Positions 55,070 to 64,000 of a stretch of 64,000 nucleotides of DNA are shown here, piece after piece. The stretch is from Nectonema munidae (taxonomy: Eukaryota; Nematomorpha; Nectonematoida; Nectonematidae), in NCBI GenBank assembly GCA_030549495.1, contig JAUIRK010000189.1:454723-518722 (forward strand). The letters run 5' to 3'. Within the stretch, counting starts at the first letter, position 1. Each line of letters opens with the position of its first letter. Both the position numbers and the translations under genes were made by a program. Under the pieces are notes generated by a model. That model searched no databases, had not been told where the DNA came from, and saw only the letters and a list, made by a program, of their open reading frames with translations.

Positions 55070-55175
55070 CCCATTTAAGACCAGCGTTCTCAAAAGGAGC
55101 ACCCTATAACTCTTATTTTCAATGCAATTAAATAGGAATTGCTAAAGGCGTTTGCTCTGTTTCGTCCTAAATGAG
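55070..55175. mobile_element. piggyBac-type MITE, copy 2
   Basis: The left end CCCATTTAAGACC and the reverse complement of the right end CTCATTTAGGACG are inverted. TTAA follows the right end (55176-55179), but the left lacks it. Non-coding, 106 bp. Confidence 0.45.
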
Positions 55176-55534
55176 TTAAAGTAAACGATTTTTATTTCTT
55201 GATTCATTTCCTGAATGGGTTATTAAGCCTCAAATAAGAATAAACAAACATATACTTTCGTATTAAAAATGGAGGTAAAGATGACGTCATTGTCTACTTG
55301 AAATATAGACTCGATTCAAATTACGACTGAGAAGAAATTTTTCCCCTTAGTACAAAAATAGTTGTTGATTAAGCTTCTTTCTTGATAATATTCTGCCATG
55401 TTTAATCAATAAAATCTGAGCCACACCTAAGCTGGTTTACAGGCACAGCACGCTTCAAGGCAAAAAACAACTTTCATCGATTATAGTAATTGAACCTAAA
55501 TTTTTAAATTCTCTTTTCTTGTGGAGATCATTAA

Positions 55535-55663
55535 CCCATTTACGGCCAATGTTCCTATTTTGGAACATAAGTAATTTCATCTTCGTCTGCTTTTTTCGAT
55601 CACTTTGAATATAAATCATCTGCGTTTTTTAGATATCGTCTGCTTTGCTTGCCCTTAAATGGG
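55535..55663. mobile_element. 129-bp piggyBac-type MITE with TTAA target sites
   Basis: CCCATTTACGGCC at the left and, inverted, CCCATTTAAGGGC at the right match at 11 of 13 positions. Both ends are directly flanked by TTAA (55531-55534, 55664-55667), the piggyBac target. No coding sequence. The ends differ from those of the full piggyBac in rdgB intron 2, so it was moved by another subfamily. Confidence 0.75.
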
Positions 55664-55667
55664 TTAA

Positions 55668-57370
55668 TATTTATAAAGAAAAAAGGACCCTATAGTTTAC
55701 CTTGATTCATATCATCATTGATATATTTAGATTTTTTTTTATCAAGTATTGCGTTTAAATCTGTCCAAGGCTTTCCATAGAAGATGGACAGTGCATTCGA
55801 TAAGTTCACAACATCGTCGTACACTTGAGTTTTTAAGCTGCGCGTTGAACGGCTCTCAAACGCCAGAGAAATATTTCTCGTTTTTTTGAGCTTGAACCTT
55901 GTCTGCAGGGTTTACGCTATTACAGATAACGCGGTAAACGCTTTGGCAAAAAAAATGAAACTGCTAGCTCTAACTAAGAAAACTTTTTATGTGTTTTTAG
56001 TGATAAATTAAAATATGGTAGAAGAATCGCAAGAAGAAACCAAACTAAAACAAATTTCTAAATACTATATAAGGACTTAAGAATTAAAGGAGCCATAAAT
56101 TATTTTTAATGTCTTATAAAGAGCCACGAGTTAATCTCTAAGTTAAACTTTTTTTTTGATTTAATCTTAATTTTTTACAGAAAAAACAAAAGGTAAATTG
56201 AATTATCATTAAATTTTTTGTATCCTTGAGAAAATAAGTTCTTTCGGGAGGGGATCTAGTTAAAAAAGCTTTCCCAACTGTTAATACGGTTTGTGCACAC
56301 ACTCAAAGATAGTTTAGAGAACAAGTAGTTAATCATAAGAGGCCGACCAAATTGAGCCGCGTTTGCCCACTACTGGCTGCATATGTGAATCGTTTAGCTC
56401 ATTTTTCCACATTTTTACTATGATTTGGCCCACTTAAAATTTTTATTAACTCTTTAGTTTGACAACATTTAATTAGTTTAATTTTATTAGTTAGACTGAT
56501 AACATTTGTGCATTATATATTTAAACACATTTTAATTTATGTGTTAATTTTTGAATAGTATGCAAAAAGTGACAAAATGTCTTGAAGCAACAATGGAAAA
56601 TGCAATAAGCGCAGCGTTAAAAATGTTTTTTTGTTCACGCATGAAATTTGTACAAAAGAAATCATTCGTCCATGAAGCGATTTTAACTCAAATGTTTGTA
56701 AAAAGATCTTTTGTTCCTTTTGCTTAGATACAAAGTTTTCAGACGTGGCACCAGTTTGGCTGATAGCAGTCTTCAGATCGGTCTCTGCTTTATTAGAAAG
56801 AAATTCTTTAGCCGAAATCAATAGCTTATTTACCGAGGTATCGAAATATATTCAAAGCAGAACAAAAACACTCTTCTGAGATTTTGTCTTCGAGTAGCAT
56901 TTTAGGGCAGAGAAAGTATGCGCCTTTCAATAATTCTTCAGCCCCTATCCTTTGTCATATTATCCAAATTAAAGACCATTTTTTTGAAGTGTCCAGTTTT
57001 TTGCAAAATATTTTTCAAATAACCTTCACAGTATTAGTCACTATTGCTTTCCACACGTCAGGAATCATTAATGGCTTAATTTTTATTATCAAGTATTCAG
57101 ATTTAAATTGATATTCAAAAGATTTTCCTCTTTTACATTTTGTCACCATAAATAAAATTTTAACCTTCAGCTTTTCTTCAATATATTGACATTGGTGACT
57201 AGAAAGGCTTAAAATTTTTAAGAACCCCAAGAACTTTCGTTTCATGAAGGAATATTTGTCTTCAAGTTTCTTTTAAAGCAATTTAAACCTTTCAAGTACA
57301 ATGCATCAGCAACAAGGTTTAACAAACCCGTGGTATAGAGCTCTTTTTATAATACAGTATTTTATTTTAT
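55668..57370. other. Intergenic, no recognised gene
   Basis: Minus-strand frames at 56537-56821 and 57015-57245 are open for 94 and 76 codons. Neither resembles a known family, though they might be pieces of one decayed element. Nothing else seen. Confidence 0.35.
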
Positions 57371-57506
57371 CTTAATTAGCCCTTTGGAGACCAAAATTTT
57401 TAGGATTAATCATTTCTTTTCTTTTTCAATGTAATTTTATATATTTAAAGCAGGCGATTTTCATTTCTTGGTACACTGGTGTCCAACTGGTCGTCGATGT
57501 CTGGAT
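57371..57506 (+). repeat. Dispersed repeat C, copy 2
   Basis: GCCCTTTGGAGACCAAAATT, GGATTAATC, GTAATTTTATATATTTAAAG, CAGGCGATTTTCATTTCTTG and GTGTCCAACTGGTCGTC match the copies at 54820 and 63328. Confidence 0.65.
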
Positions 57507-57509
57507 GGT

Positions 57510-59399
57510 TTTTAAGGAAATGTGATATAAATATAATTTTATTATTACTATATCATAAAATAACCAATTAAAAACTATACCAAATTCGTAGGGAGCACGT
57601 TTATAATTGGTAAAAACAAAAAATTTGATTACAAACACACTCTTCGCAAAATAAAAAGTAAACGACCGAACGGCTTGGCTATACAGTCAGACACTCGCAC
57701 ACCGTCTGAGAAATGACCTCACACGTTTAGACAAAAAAGGAGCACAACCGTATTATCATCCTACAACAGAGTGACAAGAAAAGGTAGACAAAGTATCCTT
57801 ATTTTTAACGCTTTCGCGTCAAATGGGACTTCGCGTCGCATAAAATAATAAGCATATGTTTTCAATTTTATAAAACTCATTGAAAAGACATCACTCTGTC
57901 GATTAATTGTCAAAAATGTGGGCTTTAAAGTGGGAAAAGATTTACACTAATTCTTGCAACAACCAACTTACATTTGGTTCATTTTAGAAAGATGGGATCT
58001 AAATCAATCGAGATTCTTATTGTGATGATGTGAACATTTTAAAATCTTAAAAGAGAGAACAATTTGGTATTTTCCAATTTTAAAGCGGTTTTTCAATGAT
58101 CTTCTTGCCAATGGTATTTTTGGCGTATACGCAATCATTTGCAAATTTTTGGAGATGATAACTTTTAATAGCAAAACTAATGGTGGTATAAAAACTGCTA
58201 TAGTAGTTAGGCCAGCAAATAGTCGTGCTCTTCACAAACTATTTTCAATAGATCGGAAGTCAACGATCCGAAATTACGGGAAAACGCTTTAATTCGTTTG
58301 CTTTGAATTGCCAGAAAAGTGGAACTATGGACTTTAGACGAAAGAATTTTTGAAGTTGAAATATATTGAATTTTAATCAGTTTTTACTTATATTAACAAT
58401 CTTAACATAATCATTGCGAGTAGCTAAATTAACGGTATCACACAAGACAAGGGAATGCATGACCAGTTTCGAACTTTTTAGTTCACATTTCTGTGAATCG
58501 AACTGAGGCTAAAAACGTTAGAGTGGATAGCAGGAAGCCACAGCTCCATCTATGATATCAGCAAAAATAATCCCACTTTCATCCCTCCTAATCTTAACAT
58601 TAAATGCAAATTTTCCCTCTAATTAACTAGTTAAGGAGTAGAGTGGTACTAGAAATTATTTCATTTTACCAAAAAATTTTATGCTTAACTTATTTAAATT
58701 TATATAATAAAGCTTGAGCTCATTAGACAAGATTATGAAAACCTAAAAATGAGTAATTCATGTCATAAAACTCTTGAAAAGAGAAGATCCGTAGACAGTT
58801 TTTAGTCGTGGATAGAAGAGCCTGACAGATGCATCTTACTTCCAGTGCATGGGTGGTATGTGGCATTGTGCAATATATATAGATGTGTGTGTGAAGTTAA
58901 TAACTTCAAAATAAGCGATTTGTTACACTCATCTCCACATATGTTAGACGTCGTTTAGATGCGCTTTTTTGAGTCATTTAACTGAAAATATGTGCGCGTG
59001 TTTGGAGTCCACATTCGTATTTAGAGTTTTTTGTCGTAAAGGTAATTTTCTTTCATTTAATATACGAGAAGATATTCTTTGTAGCGTGCATCAATTTTAG
59101 TCCATTTATAAATTCTTTGCTAGGAATTTGTGGAACTCCATTATATTCTTAACTAACTCATAACTTATCTTCTAAAGTAAACACTCCAAGGATTTGTGAG
59201 ATAATCCTTTCCTTAAATTATTATAAGGATACTTAATTTTTTGCACTAAAAGTTTGCCAATGTTTCGATATCTTTTGTTCTTCATATTTCCTCATTCTTC
59301 GTTAGAGTCGAATTTCTCAATTGAATAGTAGGAACTATAAGTGTAAAGCTTCATGTCATCTAAGTAGGATAGTAAAATACAAATAAATTAAGGATAATA
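57510..59399. other. Intergenic, nothing coding
   Basis: AT-rich. I found no gene, RNA gene or complete mobile element. Confidence 0.4.
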
Positions 59400-59419
59400 G
59401 TTACTTCTTGTAGAGGAAC

Positions 59420-59495
59420 GCCAACCAACTCCAATTTCCAATGCAATTCAATTCGGATAAATCAAAATTCTCTGCTTTGCGCGCACTAAAATGGG
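59420..59495. mobile_element. piggyBac-type MITE, partial copy 3
   Basis: TCTGCTTTGCGCGCACTAAA followed by ATGGGTTA resembles the right end of the 129-bp MITE (TCTGCTTTGC...TAAATGGGTTAA). The left end is unclear. Confidence 0.35.
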
Positions 59496-59624
59496 TTAGC
59501 CAACTTGCTAAATATATTTTTAACGATTAGATGATTTACTAACGATGTAAAACACCTTTTCTCAAATTGTTGCCACATGACAAAAATTGACCAATAAATT
59601 TTAAGTGGACCAAAGATCTAAATA

Positions 59625-59880
59625 TAGGTTTTAAAAAATAGAAAAAATTTAGAAAATTAAAAAAAAACGAATCTTTTGAACAAAGTAAACTTAATTAATG
59701 CAACTATTTTCTGTTCAATTACAAACCTTTATCAGTAATCATCACATTGACACCCTTTTTTTGTTTGACTTCCAACTAATTTATCACATTTTGCTTGATA
59801 AAGGTTCGTGATTGAACCGAAAATATAAGTTTACTTTGTTCAAAAAATTCGTTTTATTTAAATTTTCTCTATTTTATAAA
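59625..59880. repeat. Long imperfect foldback repeat
   Basis: TTTTGAACAAAGTAAACTTA...GTTCAATTACAAACCTTTAT (left) is mirrored by GATAAAGGTTCGTGATTGAA...TAAGTTTACTTTGTTCAAAA (right), with further A-rich/T-rich pairing outside. Arms are about 70-90 bases. It is probably a MITE. Confidence 0.75.
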
Positions 59881-59961
59881 TTATACAAATGAACAATCTT
59901 AATTCGATTTTCAAACATATAGGTTTTAAAGTGGAAACTTGTTTACAACCTAATAATACTA

Positions 59962-60454
59962 CAGTTGACTACCTCTAATCCGAAAAACACTAATTCGGAC
60001 CTTCGTTAATCCGGCACTATGATTATTTCGGTAAACTATAATTTAGTAAAATTATTGAATGATTGATTCAATTAACAAGTGTTTTTTGAAGCTTTAGTTT
60101 CATAAATGAAGAAGAACTAATGATTCTTTATATCTTGCAAGAAAAATTAATTAGAGAAAGACTAAAGCAACTAAAACAATAAGTTTAAAAAATATTCAAA
60201 AATTGTCCACACCCAATAGAATCAGTACATCTCAAAACTAACTTCTAAATTCTAATGTGCAATAATTCTTTTGTTGTACATTTAGTACTAAACTGACATC
60301 TGACATTGAATTTTAATTCCAGCCAAGTTTATACTGAGAAAAATTGAGTAAGTAAAGTGTGATTTTTTCAAAAATAGGGATCACTAAACTGGAAAAATCA
60401 CAAATTCGGAAAGCCCGCATCCCAAGCACTCCGAATCAGTGCGATAGTCGACTG
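59962..60454. mobile_element. pogo/Tigger-like MITE
   Basis: A 493-bp element. The left end CAGTTGACTACCTCTAATCC and the inverted right end CAGTCGACTATCGCACTGAT (followed by TCGGA) match the pogo end style. Both are flanked by TA (59960-59961, 60455-60456). AATTCGGA-type words recur inside both ends. Non-coding. Confidence 0.7.
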
Positions 60455-60601
60455 TACAAATATATCTAAAAATAAAAAAGCTTTTAAAACGCAATTTTCA
60501 AACAAGCGCACACTCATTATGATTTACTTGTTTTACCATTATGAAGAAAGAATGGTGACTTTATCTATCTTGAGTGTCTGAGTGATTGAAATAGGGGAGT
60601 A

Positions 60602-60665
60602 CAGTCAGACTTCACTAATCACCCACTTTTCGGATAAACCAGAAACTCATTATCCGAACAAAAAT
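60602..60665 (+). mobile_element. Second pogo-like left end
   Basis: TA then CAGTCAGACTTCACTAATCA, followed by TTCGGATAAACC and ATTATCCGAAC, resembles the start of the element at 59962. A right end was not found. Confidence 0.4.
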
Positions 60666-60699
60666 GATACTATCCAAATTTTGGAATAAGAATTTTATA

Positions 60700-62752
60700 T
60701 ATTAACGGAAACTCACACTATGAAAAAAATTTCCTTTTCAATACTTTATATTTTTACATTTTTGTGAATTTTTAAGTTTTAAAATTTAATTAAAAATATT
60801 TAAATTGAAATGAAAAAATGGAAACTCTTATAATCATTTTTGATGAAAGTGAAGACGAAACAGAAAATGTAGATTTGAAATATTATAATGAAAAATCAAG
60901 TGTAATAGAAAATTCAAAATCATTAGATACACGCAAATACTTTATTTTGAGCAAAAACTAAACGTCATACATAAAATGAAGAAAATGAAAAATTCGCCAA
61001 GAACTAAATGTTATAAAAAATTTGCTGCACAAACGAAATCAAAATAATCTAAAACAAAAGAAAATGGAGGATTATTTTAGAAAAAAATTATTTTTTTATT
61101 TCCTAAAATTTATTTATTTTAAAAAAATTTATAGGAATGATTTTAAAAAGATTTTTCCTTTTATATTCAATTTAGCATATAATTATAATTAAAAAAAAGC
61201 TAAATTAAAAACATTAAATGAAAGGTGTAATTTAATGATAAAGCATTTGCTTTAACTTAACGTGAAAATCTTGAGTTAATTAAAAATTTTAATTTATTAA
61301 TCGAGAAGCCTCGACTTCTGGAAAAAACACAAGAGACAAAATTGTCTGCATTACTGAAATTTGACTCTATTTTATAAAAAAAAAAGCCATGGTAGTTAAA
61401 TAACCATGCAAAATGGATGAGCGAATTTTCTTTTCTATTCTGAGATATTTTCGTGACCCAGAAAAAAATTTTCCCATGTGTTGGTTAAGAAGTAGTAATA
61501 TAAGATTTACTTAGAAACACATCTGAACTAAATAAGTAGTTAAATGGGTTTTTAAATTTAGTGTGTGTTTGAGTTAGTCGCTTAGTTAATTATTTTTGAT
61601 TAACTGATCAGAAATCAATTCAGGTTCCTAATTTTTTAGGGGGAAGAGGCATTTTATGGCACTTTAGAATATAAATATAAAAAAAATTCTTCTACATTTT
61701 TCGGTAAATCGAGTATTTAAAATTTATTAAAACAATTCTAAAATTAAATATACACTATTAAATCTAAAAAATCCATCTTTAACAAATATGTTCAAAAGGG
61801 CATTGCCCACCTCATTAGCATTTTGGCTGTGATTTTGTGTCGATACTTAGTGCTTTAGTTAATAAATCAGTTAACTTCAGTTGATTAATAGTATATCAGT
61901 GAAATACTATTAATCAAAATCTATTGTCCTAAAACCAATGATTTAGAATATAATGGTTTACAATAAAAACAATGAAAGTTTTTATAAGACATATTATTGT
62001 GATCTCTAACAGTCGTGTTTCATCTTTCAAAAAATTAGGGTAAGAAGCTGATTCTATACATCAGACTTCATTTAGGGAATATGTATAATCTTTTACTTTA
62101 ATTTGAGGAAGAAACTTTTAACGCCTCACGGTCTTTCTCTGTTACAGAGGCTGGGATGGTGCTTTTATCTGGGTCTTTATGGGTAGCCGGCTTTTTTGAA
62201 CGGGATTCGACCTACAAAATTGCTTTGACCTGCGAACTGTAATAACTTTATGCTGAGTTTTATTTTTAGGTTTAAAAATATTATATAAATCAATTTTTAT
62301 GAACCCCTTTTAAGAATAACATTTCTCTGTTCGCGCTGAGAATTTTCATAATGATATTTTAGTTATATGATTTGCTAGCTCTGATATGTTTTGATTGATT
62401 CAAATAAATAATACAACGGGTAAGATGAGTTAATTTCTGCCTCCTTAAATCCTAACTTAATCGTTTATTAAGTATGAAATATCTCTATAACTATTTCTAA
62501 AACATAAAATAGTTTGCATTGTCATAAAGATACTTAAAAAACAAAAAATAATATAAATTATTTATATACCCTTTAAAAATAGCTAAATTACGCTCCGAGG
62601 TCATTCAACCCTTAATCAAATCTGATGGAGAATCATCATACAATATATTACTATTTATTAAACTCACTCATCAGATAAATATAATCATCATACCAGATGC
62701 AGATACAAGTAATCATGATACAATTTCAATTTGTACTTTCCTTATATTATAT
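60700..62752. other. Intergenic, nothing recognised
   Basis: Very AT-rich. No gene, RNA gene or mobile element ends could be supported. Confidence 0.45.
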
Positions 62753-62902
62753 AGGGGGCGTGAGTAAGGTTGGTTAGGTGCTGGATTCGCTAACTCAAGG
62801 TCTTGGGTTCGATCCGCATCAATCCTTCTTTCTTCATAGTTCGATACAAGCGGCGCAATTGTGCCTTCTCGATGAAAACACCATAGGGTACCTTTACCTT
62901 TT
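62753..62902 (+). mobile_element. tRNA-derived SINE, copy 4
   Basis: GGGGGCGTGAGTAAGGTTGG opens a tRNA-like head, box B is GGGTTCGATCC, and the body TCATAGTTCGATACAAGCGG ends TAGGGTACCTTTACCTT. It is one of the most complete copies and shows that the family's 5' end probably begins at the G-run. Confidence 0.82.
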
Positions 62903-63327
62903 ATATACACGCCTATGTCGCTAATCAATCATCCTAATACATGAATATAGGGATTCGTATAGGCGCTTTCCTATTTACACATACACAAAATAATGGGAAG
63001 GTCAAAACCACTTCTTGTTCCCGTCTAGCGACTAATGAGTGGGTTTAATTTTTTCAAATTATTATAACTTTCAAAAATATCTGATGAAGAATGTATTCAA
63101 TTTGTGTACAAGTATATTTGTAAAACGTCTTCAATGAAGATACAAGTCTGGTAAAAAAATTTCATTACCATTTTGAAAGTTGGTTATATGATAGAGAATT
63201 AATTTTTTTGAAGAATATGCAAAACCTAGCATGTAAAAAAACACGTTCATTTTAGGATAGAAAGAGCTTCTCAAAAATGTAAAGTAAATGAGGATCTTCT
63301 CCATTAAATAAGAGATGTACATTTAAC

Positions 63328-63448
63328 CGAACCCTTTGACGACCATAATTTTGAAGACTAATCGTCTATTTTTCAATGCAATTTTATATATCTAAAGCAG
63401 ATGTTTTCATTTCTTGGAACACGGGTGTCCCACCGATCCTCAAAGTGT
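63328..63448 (+). repeat. Dispersed repeat C, copy 3
   Basis: CCCTTTGACGACCATAATTT at the left and the inverted right end CACTTTGAGGATCGGTGGGA look like terminal inverted repeats. The interior AATTTTATATATCTAAAGCA and GTGTCCCACCGATCCTC match the copies at 54820 and 57371. This suggests a MITE of about 120 bp. Confidence 0.6.
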
Positions 63449-63498
63449 AAATAAGAATTTGTCTATATACTATAAGTAGGTTACACATATCTTAGAGC

Positions 63499-64000
63499 AG
63501 GGATGTCTCACCTTTTTCTAGGATGAGGCAATTTCTCATTATAAGTTCCTCTATTTTGGCTACAAATTTGGTCATTTTTTTGAAAAGTTTAAAATAAAAC
63601 TTTCTTTTAAATTTATTGTCAACCCTCTCAAATCGGACTTCATTAATCTGAATCTTTAAAAAAAAACCTCTTAAAGTTTTTCGTTATCAAAGAGTATTGA
63701 TTTTTTTGAATTTTATGTTAAATAATCATTTTTATTTACTTTTACTCTACATTTTGAATTCACAAAAACTTTTCAAACATTTTAAATCATTATATTTTCA
63801 AGTATATTTCGGGAACAATTCCACAAAAACTAATTAAATCACTAAATTAAACTATTTTTTCTTCAGTTATTTTATATAAAAGATTGTCGTTTTAAACACA
63901 AAAAAGTATTAAAAAAATACATTCATTTCACAAATTAACGGTTCCAAATAAAGGTAAGTAAAAATACCCTTTTTAAATATCAACTGTGAGCAAAACATGT
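63499..64000 (+). other. hAT-like end, then unassigned sequence
   Basis: GAGCAGGGATGTCTCACCTT resembles a hAT end at 63499. TCGGACTTCATTAATCTGAA near 63636 resembles a pogo-like end. Neither can be closed before the window stops. Confidence 0.3.

Noticed and set aside
56537-57245. Adjacent minus-strand frames as a possible gene or transposase relic
   Set aside because: No motif could be recognised and the frames do not connect convincingly, so only the open stretch is recorded.

Overview
The window is AT-rich eukaryotic nuclear DNA. I infer an arthropod. Short introns of about 53-55 bp next to multi-kilobase ones, a RdgB-type gene and abundant DNA-transposon debris would suit a crustacean such as a parasitic copepod, but nothing in the sequence proves the species.

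Only one host gene can be supported with confidence. It is a plus-strand rdgB/PITPNM (Nir) family gene for a membrane-associated phosphatidylinositol transfer protein. Seventeen coding exons run from the ATG at 15357 to a TAA at 44376. Joined at GT/AG sites with consistent phases, they give a 1065-codon reading frame. Domain order is PITP domain, FFAT motif (ER/VAP docking), DDHD region and C-terminal LNS2 domain. This is the architecture of a protein that exchanges phosphatidylinositol and phosphatidic acid at ER-plasma membrane contact sites. The PITP part is well conserved; the DDHD and LNS2 parts are unusually divergent.

Region by region: 1-15.3 kb is intergenic and holds broken hAT transposase pieces (about 0.7 kb; 2.28-3.19 kb), a pogo-like MITE (1.0-1.4 kb), hAT-type ends, a hAT MITE (5.7-6.1 kb), a 66-bp tandem duplication (7.5 kb), two copies of a tRNA-derived SINE (9.2 and 10.2 kb) and a Mutator-like transposase remnant (12.5-12.9 kb). 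From 15.3 to 44.4 kb lies rdgB. Its 8.6-kb second intron carries a nest: an outer hAT-like element (18059-22613, 8-bp target duplication) encloses a piggyBac element with a nearly readable transposase, a (TG) tract of about 430 bp and a perfect 103-bp inverted repeat. A jockey/CR1-type LINE fragment (23.9-25.4 kb, minus strand) lies further on in the same intron. From 44.4 to 64 kb I see no host gene. That stretch holds SINE copies, a degenerate tandem array (50.4-51.7 kb), repeated modules, and several MITE families with TA or TTAA target sites.

The main interest is the complete but divergent rdgB gene and the nested transposon landscape in its introns. I found no CRISPR, operon, rRNA or functional tRNA, and no LTR retroelement or other virus-like element that I could support. 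No wholly new biological system could be demonstrated. The strongest unexplained structure is the 103-bp perfect palindrome.
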